NCBI GenBank assembly: GCA_020284085.1
Contig: JACEVL010000004.1
Coordinates: 1,265,307 to 1,329,306 of the forward strand
Reading direction: 5' to 3'
Length of the DNA: 64,000 bases
Source: Aporrectodea caliginosa
Lineage: Eukaryota; Annelida; Clitellata; Crassiclitellata; Lumbricidae
Shown here in pieces: positions 45,501 through 64,000 of this stretch (positions within the stretch are counted from its first letter, which is position 1; each line of letters begins with the position of its first letter). The notes below the pieces were generated by a model. It searched no databases, was not told the DNA's origin, and saw nothing but the letters and a program-made list of their open reading frames with translations. The translations under genes were made by a program, and so were the position numbers.

Positions 45501-48352
45501 CAAAGACGTACGGGGTGTACAATACATGTTCTCGGTCATATAATACAGTTTCTTACTATTCAGTAAGGCACTGCAGTCAAGTCCTACCTGCATCTGATAG
45601 GACTCGACAGAACATGAAGGCGGTCAGTGACGTCATTTCGCTCGGTTTGCAGACGACCGTGTTTCCGTAGGCAATGGCGGGAGCGATCTTGAAAGTCAGG
45701 AGGTACAGCGGAAGATTCCACGGGCTGATGAGAGCGGCAACGCCCGCTGGCTGACGCAAAGTGTAGTTCAGTGATCCAAGCGCCTCCTGGTGAGTTGAAC
45801 TGAAAAACAGCAACAACAATTTTCGAAAATCTCATCAATGAGCATTGAGCAGATGGTAGAATACGTTGGGATTGTCAAAGTTGGCATCCACTGTCATCGG
45901 GTCTGTGCAGGACGACATTCCTGGCAGCCGGTTCTAGATCGTCCACGCATGCAGTAGAATAGACAGCACCGATACATGGACTCGGTGCTGAATAGACGGA
46001 TGAATGATTGTAATCACCGATGTAGATAACGTCAAAAATATCAATGACCATGATTGCGATAATTAAGAGATCAGACAATCATAGTAACCATCAAAACTAA
46101 CGACCAATTAAGAGTTCGTTATGGTATCAGAACGACTTCCATAAACTTTGAGAAGCAACATTTGCCAGTCGTTATATGCTACAGTCATGCTCGTTGAACT
46201 TGTATGGCATCATTATTACAATGCATTGTAATAATGATGCTACATAAGTTCAGAGATTACATTGGATTATGCTTACGTGTTGACGTGGTGTAAGGCGGAC
46301 GTGGCGAATGCACGGAAGTTGAGGACAGCCCTGGGCATTTCGACGGTCCTGGCCAGCCACAATGGTTTGCCCTGATCCCGTGACTCGGCTTCGGCGAAGG
46401 CGTCCATCTGACTCTCGAGCAAATCAGCAACACGCAGCAACACCTGAGAGCGTTGCTCAACAGGTGTCTCCGACCACCTGCAAGCCAGGCCAGGCATATC
46501 CATTAGACCTTATAAGCCAAGCTAAACGATCGCCACAGTAACTATACGCTTTCTCGAAAAGAAAGCATATTATTTGGGGGATATAGGCTACAAATGCTAT
46601 AGATGCAAATGAAAACGGAGTTTATCGTAAAGGACACGTGAATACGATAGTACATAATATATAATTGTACAGTAATTGCAAATTTTATATCTCTCTACTT
46701 TAGAGGAAATTCTTCAGGGGTTTCCAAATGGTAGAAAGCGTGTCTAATCTAGAGTAAAAAGGAAACTCTTTCCAACAACTGCCTTTCCAGAAGTATCCTA
46801 AATTTTTGCTCAATACAAGATCGGACAATCTCTATCAATATAAATGTAATCGACTGTCATTTTATCACTGCCGAGTTCAAGAACTGATAGCGTACGGTTT
46901 AACTGGTTATAATTTATGTCCCTTCCCCTTGTCTGCATTTTGCAACACATTCCCTGCACCCATTTGCGTTACTTAAGTAATTGTATGCATCGACTATAGA
47001 CGCCGACGTCCATTCAGGCATAAACCCTCCCCTTCTTCACATGGTTTGCATTTCAGTGACCTCTTGCTCCCATTTCCGGCGTTCTTAGTCAACGATTTCT
47101 GTCCTGCATCAGGCTGCATGAATTCGAGTGTGCTATAATTTAGCTGGTTAGTTCGAAGTGACTGGCCATAAAAGCAGGGCTGAACTGTATTATCTTTATA
47201 AGCTACACTAACTGCAACCGTTTTGTCTGCAAGAGTGCAAGTCTCAAAGACCGCCAAGTAGTTGTTCCTTCTCGGTTCTTAGATTTTAGCAATTATGCAC
47301 AAGAGCAAATATTTTTACTGCTCAAGTAACATAAAGCCGAATTAAAGGAAATGAAATCTTTGCATCATCAAACTTGGAAAACAGAAGTAGACCGGGCTAT
47401 TGGTGTATAATGTGATGTAAAATAAAAGGTCGGCCTATGCAGTGTCCAACATTTCTCAGCATGAAAAAACAGCTGTGAAATTCAAAGATTTTTTGTTCAG
47501 ATTCTGGTAAGAACCAGACTTTTCAACGGCGCTTAATCAATACAATACGCGAGTCGAATTGTCGTCATTTTCAGTGGGAGACCAAAATCTGGAGAATATG
47601 GAGCATGATATTTTCTAAGATGATTCTATAGGCCTACTGTCGCCTACATGTGTAAACTGGAAATGACAGTTTAAATCCAAAGAACTAAAAGTTTCCTGTA
47701 TATTTTTACGTAATTGCGATAGCGTTAGTTTCCCAGTGAGAATTGAACCATACACATTACATCATGAAGATTCTCAACAATTGGTTGCTATAGCACCTTA
47801 CAGAGTTTGCAAGCATGCGTATGGAGAGAATATTTGTATAAATCCAGATGCTAATTAGCCTCAACTGTGCATTTATAATTTTCCTTATCAGAAATTATAT
47901 TGCTTTTGCATGCCTGCTATTTACATAAGACATAAGGTTCCCCGTTACCTAGTGATCCCAGTCCTACGTCATCTCCGGTCTCGGCTGGCCAACTCATCCC
48001 ATTCAACGTCACATTACCTTACCATACATGTACCTTATCCTCGCCATAACAGGCCATTCATCTCTAATGTATTTACCTTGCCACCTAATATAGCGCCTTT
48101 ATTATTAACATACCTCACAAAGGCGCCTCAACATCTCTATAGTTACAGAAACACAATCCATTATACTGACGTCTTGAAGGCCTTAACGGCAGCGGCCACG
48201 GCTTCGTTGACGTCCTCCTCCGAGCTGTCGGGAACTTTAGCGTGCACCTCTCCAGTCGATGGGTCATAGCTGTCGATGTACGATGCCTGCTCCCTGCTCA
48301 CGAATTTACCGTCCACGAAGTTCTGTATCAACACAACTGGAACGTTCGCCAT
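39579..48352 (-). CDS. ALDH8A1: ALDH8A1-type aldehyde dehydrogenase, complete
   Basis: Ten exons, from 5' to 3': 48352-48171, 46477-46277, 45799-45588, 44971-44805, 43840-43770, 42990-42886, 42326-42164, 41671-41558, 40602-40507, 39728-39579. They splice in frame to 1461 bases, 486 residues; human ALDH8A1 has 487. Family hallmarks: NFVDGKF and IDSYDPSTGEV at the N-terminus, ISPWNLPLY (oxyanion Asn156), ISFTGS, general base Glu254 in KLSLELGGKN across exons 4/5, catalytic Cys288 in QGEICLCTSR, KEEIFGPVTCVVPF and MPFGGVKASGVGREG. ALDH8A1 oxidises 2-aminomuconate semialdehyde in kynurenine-pathway tryptophan catabolism, using NAD; older work assigned it 9-cis-retinal oxidation. The enzyme is expected in the cytosol. 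All introns are GT-AG except the last, whose donor is GC (CAG then GCAAGT). It is divergent from the IRF gene. The ATG choice rests on alignment with the human start. Confidence 0.96.
40640..40760 (+). mobile_element. tRNA-derived SINE relic in ALDH8A1 intron
   Basis: An A-box-like CAAGTGGTCAGAATGC and a B-box-like ATTCGAATCC about 50 bases later give a pol III head similar to many tRNA-derived SINEs. It lies between exons 8 and 9 and has no coding effect. Confidence 0.4.
41328..41390 (+). repeat. Foldback-family relic in ALDH8A1 intron
   Basis: GTGCCAGTCCGAAGCCTGGA and AAAGGAGGAGGGCGACG repeat the pattern at 2031-2080 and 1727-1760. It lies just downstream of exon 8. Confidence 0.5.
43997..44239 (-). 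mobile_element. tRNA-derived SINE, copy 1
   Basis: Read on the minus strand it starts with a tRNA-like head (GGGCCCGATAGCGCATTGGA, then TAACACACTGG), continues through a body with ATTTGTGTTCTTGTGAATTG and CCGGTTGCGG, and ends in an AT-rich AATATTATTATT tail. The same element occurs at 55863-56108 and, lacking its head, at 60320-60541. It is in the intron between ALDH8A1 exons 4 and 5. A GAT microsatellite lies beside its head at 44240-44257. Confidence 0.8.
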
Positions 48353-49164
48353 CTTCTGTGGCAGTGTTCCGCAGTGTTCCTGTAAATTTCACCGAAGCAG
48401 ATTAGTCAGATTCGTTCCGCATTTAGGACCTCTCTGTGGCCAGTGACTCTGATGTTCCACTTAGGCGATGTTAGAACGGCGTTAAGTTCAGTGGATGTGA
48501 GTCTCCTGTTTTACACAACCTAAATACATGTAAAATCTCTAACCTTCGGTTGTCAAACTGACTGTGGGCTGTTGTTAAAATGAGCCACAGGCGCATTCAG
48601 AAGGAGTTAGTGGGTGGGGTGGGGTGGGATGTCTTTGCTCGATCGTACGTATCAACAGCCATCCGTAGGCTATTAGATATAAAGCAAATCAGGCTACCAG
48701 GTTAAAGTGCAGAGGTTAAAGTTCAATTACATCCGAAGAGTAATCAACCACTAATCTTAGTCTGTTCGACGGCGGTCAGAGCACCATCCCTTCCCCAGTA
48801 ACTTAAACGCGAAGCAGGGTCAAAGTTCGGGATTGGCTGAATAGGTCCTTTACCCGTTCGTCTGTATGTTTTGCGCCTCTGAATGGGTGGTAGAGGCGCT
48901 ATAACAAGTGTTCAAATACAATACAATGTATGCCTTCGTGCCTTCCTCTGTCAGAGTCTGTCGCCATTATGTACCGCGATATGACTGACCGCTTCTACAT
49001 TTACGCCAGTTTATCCATTCCTCTGTCTTTGTGCAACTGTCTGTATATCCATACGATAGTTATTAGTTCCACCATCCATGTGGGGCGGAAAGAAGGGCTA
49101 AACAGCAAGACTAATGGCGACATTGGACGTACGAAACTGCCTAAAGACAGAGAACCGGGAGAAG

Positions 49165-49385
49165 ACATGTGGGACACAGTAGCCAATTGGTTAGAGCGAT
49201 CGGCCTGTGACGTGGACAGTGAGGGTTCGAACCTCTACTCAGACGGTCAATGTGTCAGGACTTAGAGCAATTCCTTGACGCTCAGTTGCTCAGTGACATC
49301 GCTGTTCTGTCGTTAATAAGGTCGTGTCTGCACTTATGAACCCTGGAAGGAGGGCAATATCAAATACAGTTGCATTGCATTGTAT
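49165..49385 (+). mobile_element. tRNA-derived SINE
   Basis: The A-box TAGCCAATTGGTTAGAGCG and B-box GGGTTCGAACCTC are well formed and about 40 bases apart. A non-tRNA body with TTGACGCTCAGTTGCTCAGT follows, ending near CAATATCAAATACAG and a TTGCATTGCATTG tail. Body and tail argue for a SINE over a tRNA gene. Confidence 0.65.
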
Positions 49386-49478
49386 CATGTCTGCAAGTCT
49401 TTATGTTTCTGTCTGTCAATCGGTGTGCGTGACTATCTGTGCGTGACTATGACTCATTTACTTACTGCTTTGATGTCT

Positions 49479-49640
49479 GTCTGTCAGTCAGCCAGTCAGT
49501 CAATCAGTCAGTCAGTCAGTCAGTCAGTCAGTCAGTCAGTCAGTCAGTCAGTCAGTCAGTCAGTCTGTCTATCTGTCAGTCAGTCAGTCAGTCTGTCTGT
49601 CAGTCTGTCAATCTCAATCTGTCTTTCTGTCTGTCTGCCT
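49479..49640. repeat. (CAGT)n / (CTGT)n microsatellite
   Basis: A tetranucleotide run of CAGT changing to CTGT/CAAT variants. The serine/glutamine/valine-rich ORFs across it are repeat products. Confidence 0.92.
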
Positions 49641-50389
49641 GTTTACGATGATTACGACGACGATAGCAACAACGATAAGCAGCCGAATAAAGTGAAGCTT
49701 TTGCCCAGTGGAGGCTGGAAGGCTCCAGGTGGGCGAATCTCCTACACTATGTATACCTTCTATATGCTGAGCCATGGTAGGGCGAGTAGGACGAAGGCGG
49801 TGGGGTAGGAGGGAGAGCGCATGCGCTAGGTATCGCAGAGTGTCATGTGGTCGGATTCTCGTCAGCCCCTGCGGTCTTGGAACTCATTACGTCATCTCGA
49901 ATTCCGACCAAAAAAAGCATCCAACGTCAATGGAATAAGACTATCAAATCTCTTCCTAAAAGCTCTATTCCATCATGATCATCATTTTATTGAAATGACG
50001 GAAGAGGGATACATATATCCGTAGGGGCCTGGGGCGCGGGGCTTCCTTTGTATGATCATTTCGCCTGATACTCCCTCTAGATTGAAGGTGAATAATCATT
50101 ATACATATACCATACAAATATACTTCAGCATAAAACTGCGGTGTATATGTAATATAGTGACTCAAAATGTAATACTTGCGGCACAAACAATAGCACTTAT
50201 GTTACTGCGCAAGTTCCTATTGGAAAGCACTCACTGGTCGGCTTAACTTACTCGTTAAAATGGCATTAAACAGGTACCGACTCCTCCTCCATCCCTTACA
50301 CTTCTCCCTTTTCCATTCCTCTCCCTCCGTCCCTTCCATCCCCGCTTCATCCACCCCTCTTGCTTTGTCTACGGCTGACGACAAGCGCT

Positions 50390-50539
50390 GGTAGTATTCG
50401 CGTCGCCAGACTGAAACTCTTCAGTTTCGCTTCGTTGCGCTTCTCCGTCGTATCTTCTTCGGTGCCGTCATGCTTCAGTCTGGACTCGATACAGTCCAGT
50501 GCTCTTATGCCGACCTCACCAGGCGCAGTGAGATCGCAG
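50390..50539 (+). promoter_or_regulatory. Possible 5' leader exon of the IRF gene with ISRE-like site
   Basis: A locally GC-richer stretch ends in a plausible splice donor (ATCGCAG then GTAATT after 50539), about 950 bases before the first IRF coding exon. It contains CTGAAACTCTTCAGTTTCGC (50411-50430); its complement includes GCGAAACTGAAG, close to an interferon-stimulated response element half-site pair. It is inferred as leader or promoter DNA from position, donor and composition only. Confidence 0.3.
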
Positions 50540-51487
50540 GTAATTTCAGTCTGAATTTGTTTCGGTTTCATGTTCAGTAATTACAAACGATTTGCAACAC
50601 TCAGAGATTACACTTGACGGAGACGGTGGCTAAAGTCCAGATTGAGAGGCAATGAGAAATTTATCACCGTGAAATACTCACATGATTTATTAGTACAATG
50701 CGACTTTTATATAATATAATAATGTAACACGGGTCTCAAGCAAATGAAAAAATACAAGCAATCTGTGTTAGAAGCACTGCAACCATGCACTATTAACCTG
50801 GAATGCCAATCCTTCGTATACATAGCTTCCTCTTAAAAGCTGCGATAGTGTCCTCTGAGACAGTGCTTTCGTCCAAGCCGTTCTACAAGTCTACAACTTT
50901 TGCACTGAACAATTTCTGCCCTATCGTTCGTTTCGATTTCAAAAATAATTTATAGCTATATACTCGAATGTGCTTGCTTGGTGCTAAATAGCCTACAACT
51001 TATCTCTTCCACTGCACTTCTTTCTTTCCAGTTAGAAATCTTATAAGCTTCAATAAGGTCTCCTCTGCTCATATATACTTCTCTCAAGTGTTATTAGCCG
51101 ACATATTTTCCACCTTTTTTCGTAGCTCAGATCCTTATAATCCAAAATCAGTCCGAGTAGCTCTTCTTTGCATTTCCTTGAGTTTTTCTATCCTCGCTTT
51201 GAGTGCTCGTCATTCTATAATTGGCATACTTTTTTAGTGAAAAAGAGATATGTCGACATACCTGGTTATTGACTAAGGCCTTCAATTCACCTATACTTGA
51301 AATCTTGTCAGTTTCAAACCATTTCAGGTGCTTCACAACATTTCTTAGTAAGCAGCATATGTGACAATCCCTTTCTACCATGCACTGCCGAAAATGTTTG
51401 GCTGGGCTCAGAGATGTTTCCTAGTTCTTCCAAAGTAAGTACCGAAATGAAATATTTATTGCTGCTGAAGTTGTTCGTGCTCACTGT

Positions 51488-59621
<8,134 letters not shown>

Positions 59622-60110
59622 AAATTGTCCTGGAACTTGGTGTAAATATGCATGTGGCCTCTAGATGAATTTCACTCCTGCTTGGCCCATAACCCTGGTA
59701 AGTTACTGGAATTAAATAAACGTTTTGCTTTTGAAGTTGATTTTAATTTTGCTTATAGGCCCCGTGTCTGTAAATGATTTGAGTGCAATTTTTAATGACT
59801 AACATTCGTTACACTCAGCGATGTTGACAGGGTAAATTGGTAATCACATATCGAACGACTATGTGGACGTTCCGGATTGGCAAAACCAAAAGTCTGCCCT
59901 AGTTGGCTGTCTACACATGATTTAATTTTATACCTGAAATTTATTTACCAGTTCAAGTGCATACACAATGGTTTTACCTACTCATTCGACATTGCCCGTC
60001 AGTCCACGTCTGGAAAGTAATCGCTTAATCTTGGGAATTTGGCGAGCAGTGGCATCGTGCGAGTACAACACTAATATCCTCGGGACAAATTAATATTACG
60101 CCCATACATT
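59622..60110. other. IRF 3' flank
   Basis: The first hundred bases include the AATAAA at 59715-59720 and are probably 3' untranslated. Nothing else recognisable up to the ATTC microsatellite at 60112-60136. Confidence 0.55.
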
Positions 60111-60111
60111 A

Positions 60112-60319
60112 CATTCATTCATTCATTCATTCATTTCAGAGATTTATATAGCGCCCCTTCAAGATTATCTACTCAGAAGCGCTCCCGACTCAACCCCGGC
60201 TAAAGAGAACAGTCTTCAGGTTAGAGAAGAATGCGGCCGCAAAGGCTCTATATACATCTGAAACAACACAGGAAGTGCGATCGCATAAGAACGAGTGGAG
60301 CCAGTCAAGAGGTTAACTA
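60112..60319 (-). mobile_element. LINE 3' end with (GAAT)n tail
   Basis: An ATTC run (60112-60136) precedes TTATATAGCGCCCCTTCAAG and TACTCAGAAGCGCTCCCGAC, the shared 3' end of the CR1/L2-like family on the minus strand. The ORF part is too short to translate meaningfully. Confidence 0.65.
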
Positions 60320-60541
60320 AATAATAATATTCTTTATTGAAACAATTCGGTTGACAAACCGCAACCGGTTACAGTGTACAGTTATGCAATTTAAACAATT
60401 CACAAGAACACAAATGACAGAAGACATAAATCTTAACTACTAACAGAACAGACAGCCTGCAATACAACCCGCTAATAGCAGCCTACAAAGCATGTACGCC
60501 TACGGATCTCGATCTCGGTACCTCTCGCTCTCTATGCCAAG
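60320..60541 (-). mobile_element. tRNA-derived SINE, copy 3, head missing
   Basis: Very similar to 43997-44239 over the body and tail, but the last 30 or so bases of tRNA-like head (the GGGCCCGATAGCGCATTGG part) are absent. It meets LINE sequence at 60541, so it sits between two pieces of minus-strand LINE. Confidence 0.75.
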
Positions 60542-60770
60542 GCCGAAAGATATGGAAAGGCGGAGTTAAAGGATGTCATGATCGACCGAGTCGAAGGCAG
60601 CGCTCACATAAAACAGGGCCAAGAGCGTAACCTGGGATCGATCCATGTCGCCACAGATGTCCTCGGAAGCAAGCGGACCAGCAGGATCTCTGCAAATTAC
60701 GCAAGTGGCAGAAAAGCTTGAACAAATAAATATAATTATAATGAGAAAGGTCATCTAGACCCTGTGACAA
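60541..60770 (-). mobile_element. LINE reverse transcriptase fragment
   Basis: The minus strand encodes GDMDRSQVTLLALFYVSAAF then DSVDHDIL, the reverse transcriptase motif A region of CR1/L2-like LINEs. With 60112-60319 it may be one element interrupted by the SINE and an internal deletion. Confidence 0.75.
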
Positions 60771-61698
60771 TGATTATATTCAGCCGTATCTAAGACCTCA
60801 CATCTCGAATTTGAGAACCGCCACCTAAAACAGTAGACCCGTCACCTAAATGTGTTTCTGTTACAATAATCGACCATATGCACCTTGTTTCACATATTTT
60901 ATGCATATCCGAATAGTAAAATAGCGAGTATATCGGTTAAAGATTCGCCAGATAGGCTACAATTTTATATTTGCAACGATTAGAAGATCCACCACCTCTA
61001 GATGAAAAATTTAGCCACTGCCCGATGACACAGGATTACAGATCTGTAGATGGCAAGGTTAGACTTGAGTGTTTCTCTTATGAGTGCGATATTGTGGTCT
61101 TTGTCTTTTTCCTGGAGCAGCTGATGTCAAAATGTTGTCCAGGTTCACCGAGGTTATGAGCTTAACACCTACAGTACACATATAATTAACACTTCATTAA
61201 CATTAACATTTCTTCACATTTGCTGCACTGCTTACAGGCTTACAGCTAAAGTTCAGAGTTCAACATGATTGTAGTATTATCCATAGGATTTCAGTTGATA
61301 TCTTAACCTTTAACGGCGTTATATCAGTCAGCTGTGTTTAAAGAACAGAAACTTAGGCTATATGATATTATTCTTCCACAACGACTTAATTGCTATAGCT
61401 TTGTGCTAGAGTAATGTAATGAATTGACGAAAATTTCTCTGTAGCAAGCCACTTCTAGGATATAGTAGTACAAGAACAACAGTTTTACTTATATAGCTAG
61501 GTAACAATACAGAAGTTGAGTGATAACATTATGACAAACGGTGTCATAGAAGTAGTTTGATGAGATGGGCTAAGATTTGTCCAATCGTTGAAGTGAAGTT
61601 GTTTTCGTAAATATTTGGACATAGTCTTGAACAATCAAAGATTAAAATTTCTTGAAAGACATAAGTTTAACAAAGGTCTAAGAGACTAGAGATTTTCC
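60771..61698. other. Spacer and probable 3' UTR of nicotinamidase
   Basis: The left part (60835-60975) is an inverse copy of 36640-36800. The remainder has no recognisable gene; the part near 61698 should be the 3' untranslated region of the minus-strand nicotinamidase. Confidence 0.5.
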
Positions 61699-62601
61699 TT
61701 AGCTTGCACTATGGGACTGGCACAGAGTTTGATGGTAATCTGGGACTATACCTAATTCGGTCATTTCCTTTATTGCTGCTTGTGCAGTTAAATCTTCAAT
61801 CGGCCAACTTGCATCTAAGACAACGTATGTTTCGTATCCTAAAGCATAAATCATCATACATCTGACATTAACTTATTAAAATGTCATCACCAATAACAAA
61901 CTAATACCATCACATCTACAATTCCACCACCATCACCCCCGCCCTTGTCAACAACAAATTGATTACAGTGCTGATTTAAAGAAATACCAATAAGGACTAA
62001 TATTAGCCTACTGCAATCTCCAACTTCTGATCTTTTTTCTGAAATAATTAAATCTCACCAAGTTTGAGAGCATCCCGAGCAGAGTCAACGACGCAGAAAT
62101 CCAGAAACAGACCCACAAGGAAGACTGTCTTAATGCCTCGCTCGCTTAGCTTTTCATGAAGATCTGTCTGCGTAAAATTTCCATTGTCGAAGAAGGCTGA
62201 ATAGGAGTCAACCTATATAAGGAACAAACCGACGCTACAAACTCCTGATCAAATTCTGTGCAATTAATTATTCTAACTGAACACATAATTAATAATGTAA
62301 ATAAAGAACTTTCAGATTTCCTAGAAAATTACCTATTGGACAGCGAGGAGGCAAAAAGCTTGAAATAAAAAAACTATTAGCAGCAAAAATCAAGATAGAC
62401 GTCAAACCTGACAGAGCTGACCCTTTCGTATGACTACATCCGATTTTTTCTGTATCAGGTCTTTATGAAAACCTGCATCATCTGTGTTTTTAATGCAGTG
62501 GTTCGTCCAGAGTTTCTGTGGCAACACGATAGTCTTCTCGGTACGTGTAGTGCAGTCGACTGCGTAGCTGCCTCGTGTAATTTCGCTTTTACACAGTTCA
62601 C
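61699..62601 (-). CDS. Nicotinamidase (isochorismatase-like hydrolase), 3' exons
   Basis: Three in-frame exons from 5' to 3' on the minus strand: 62601-62408, 62212-62059 and 61838-61699, about 162 residues ending at TAA. Motifs in order: LPQKLWTNHCIKNT, which matches the QxLWPxHCVQGT block; FHKDL; VIRKG with the catalytic Lys; VDSYSAFFDN; then VFLVGLFLDFCV with the nucleophile Cys, followed by SARDALKLGYETYVV. These define nicotinamidase/pyrazinamidase, which hydrolyses nicotinamide to nicotinate and ammonia for NAD salvage. Animals such as flies and nematodes have it; vertebrates do not. The N-terminal part with the DxQxDF Asp and the metal-binding Asp/His residues is not in the window and should lie beyond the right edge. 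QLCQ replaces the usual TNPE-like residues before VDSYSAF at an exon junction. Convergent with IRF. Confidence 0.88.
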
Positions 62602-62723
62602 CTGCAATGTAATGTGGGAAATCAAGGGCTAGGGTGAAACCAATATCTATTTCAGGTGACAATGGCAAGATCAACTTGTGCCAGAAATTGGTCCCAATGG
62701 GCGGAATTCCTCCACATTCATTC

Positions 62724-62870
62724 ATTCATTTATTTATTTATTCATTTATTCATTCATTTATTAATTAATTAATTAATTAATTAATTCATTCATTCATTCA
62801 TTCATTTATTCATTTATTCATTCATTCATTCATTTATTCATTCGTTCATTCATTCATTCATTCATTATAT
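62724..62870. repeat. (ATTC)n/(ATTT)n microsatellite
   Basis: Tetranucleotide run that forms the tail of the adjoining minus-strand LINE and lies in the intron upstream of the nicotinamidase exons. Confidence 0.93.
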
Positions 62871-63110
62871 TCCGCCCTTTCAAAGTAACTACTCAGGAGC
62901 GCTCCCGACAACAGCACGGCTGAAAAGGACAGTTTTGAGGCAAGAATGGAAAGATTCAGAGTGGATTCTGGGATGCAAACCGCAGCGCCAAAGGGAGCCC
63001 GTTCCAGAGCGAGCGGCCAACCACCGAGAAGGCGCTATACATACACGTGTTCTAATGCAGTGGGTTAGAGGACATGCTCCACCCAATATTTGGTTCGGGT
63101 ATGTCAATAG
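62871..63110 (-). mobile_element. LINE 3' end, minus strand
   Basis: The motif CCCTTTCAAAGTAACTACTC and AGGAGCGCTCCCGAC follows the microsatellite, and the minus strand encodes APSRWLAARSGTGSLWRC and ESFHSCLKTVLFSRAV, typical of the LINE C-terminal tail here. Confidence 0.7.
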
Positions 63111-63215
63111 TTATATCTCCACAACGTTTATGCATTCTCACATAAGAAACCTATACTGAGCCGGATAATACTGACGTCAGCACCGAAGACTTGCAAACTG
63201 GGTCCACTACTCCCA

Positions 63216-63700
63216 TTGTTCCTCCTCCAGGAGAGCATTGTCACTCTTTTGCCATTTATCTCGGTACTGTGCAATCGCTCCCTTCAAGAGCGAGTCCTCC
63301 CTGGAAGCCATAAGAGGTCCATTCTCGTCCCTGGACCCATGGCTGATGGACTTGATGATGCTGAGCCAATCAACTTTAACCCTATCTACAAACGTAACAT
63401 TTTTGTCTAAGATTATAATCATTGAGAAGATCGTTGCTGTACAGTTTGTGCGCTATCTTCTCACAACTATCCAGTCAGGTTTTTGTAAGGACCTCTGCGC
63501 AGAAACTTTGCTCGTCCGTCTCCTCTCTGACATCTACAGGGTCACTGGTAGATCACAGGTCATCCTCCTCGCACTGTTTGACGTAAGCACTGCATTTAAC
63601 ACTGTCGATCGCGACATCCTCTTGCAGCGCTTATCGATTCTTTTGACCTCTGTTTGGCGGTCAAAGATTACGAGGTATGAAATCCAGAGTCTTTTTGTGG
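63216..63700 (+). mobile_element. LINE reverse transcriptase fragment, plus strand
   Basis: Translation in two frames gives KIIIIEKIVAVQFVRYL, IQSGFCKDLCAETLLVRLL and ALFDVSTAFNTVDRDILLQR, the early reverse transcriptase blocks of a CR1/L2-like element. A frameshift lies near 63400. It is oriented against the fragment at 62871-63110. Confidence 0.8.
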
Positions 63701-63908
63701 GCAGTCTAACAGTTATTACATAACATGAACTTGAATATTTTAATAAGTGTTAGCTAATTATGTCAGGATTGAAAAGGTTTTGGAATTTTCAAAATCGATG
63801 AATATTTACTTGTTTATTTTCATAAGGGGGGGGGTCCCTTTTTCCGGACACAGTGTATATAAAAAGTTAAATGCAGCAGTTATATATATATAAAACGGCT
63901 GAATTTAA

Positions 63909-64000
63909 CTGGGGCGCGGTGGCGTAGGGGAATGTTCGGTGCCTTGCAGCCGGATGGTTGCGGGTTCAAATCCACCTCAAGCGCCGCATAGGGACCCTGG
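63909..64000 (+). mobile_element. tRNA-derived SINE head at the right edge
   Basis: GTGGCGTAGGGGAATGTTCG (A-box region) and GCGGGTTCAAATCCACC (B-box GGTTCAAATCC) are correctly spaced, and the flanking GGGGCGC and GCGCCGC could pair. The element runs off the window. A tRNA gene cannot be fully excluded, but the anticodon arm is not canonical to my eye. Confidence 0.6.

Larger units (their letters stand above)
48353..50385. other. Intergenic region between ALDH8A1 and IRF
   Basis: The divergent spacer must hold both promoters, but I see no confident TATA box or initiator. It contains a LINE 3' end (about 48880-48930, GTAGAGGCGCTATAACAAGT), a tRNA-derived SINE and a (CAGT)n microsatellite. The G-rich GTGGGTGGGGTGGGG at 48609-48626 is upstream of ALDH8A1. 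Confidence 0.55.

Noticed and set aside
46994..47257. Independent minus-strand gene in ALDH8A1 intron 1
   Set aside because: The 87-codon ORF has no recognisable motif or splice context and lies inside an intron on the same strand.
49165..49250. Functional tRNA gene
   Set aside because: A and B boxes are good, but a non-tRNA body and repeated tail follow, and the anticodon arm does not fold cleanly by eye.

Overview
ORGANISM. This is animal nuclear DNA. Genes are split into short exons with GT-AG introns, intergenic space is wide, and transposon debris and microsatellites are dense. The gene set (an interferon regulatory factor, a nicotinamidase, an ALDH8A1-type dehydrogenase, a tandem BRI3-like family) fits a non-vertebrate metazoan, because nicotinamidase is absent from vertebrates. 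A marine invertebrate (lophotrochozoan, echinoderm, hemichordate or amphioxus-like) is my guess; the sequence does not settle the phylum. LAYOUT. 1-33 kb: a segment carrying a small two-coding-exon gene of the BRI3 (brain protein I3) type occurs three times in the same orientation (unit A about 680-8560, B about 15385-20830, C about 22655-30165). Between and inside the units lie truncated CR1/L2-like LINEs, hAT-like MITEs, a 30-bp minisatellite (10.86-12.2 kb) and two arrays of a CRE-like repeat (13.2-14.9 kb and 30.8-32.7 kb), the second also holding three long hairpins. 33-39.5 kb: gene-poor; its main item is a 2.1-kb hAT element with a perfect 8-bp target duplication. 39.6-48.4 kb: a complete ten-exon ALDH8A1 gene on the minus strand (486 codons plus stop). 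51.5-59.6 kb: an IRF gene on the plus strand, six coding exons in my model, with an unusual exon encoding eleven tryptophans at a mostly ten-residue period. 61.7-62.6 kb: the three 3' exons of a nicotinamidase on the minus strand, whose 5' part lies beyond the right edge. 62.7-64 kb: LINE pieces and the head of a tRNA-derived SINE. HOW THE GENES RELATE. The BRI3-like copies are a local expansion. Shared insertions and deletions indicate that A split off first and B/C later. ALDH8A1 (tryptophan-kynurenine catabolism) and IRF are divergent neighbours; IRF and nicotinamidase (NAD salvage) are convergent. Two NAD-related enzymes therefore flank an immune transcription factor, which may be chance. 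All exon models come from reading splice sites, frame continuity and family motifs by eye. No alignment, search or folding program was run.
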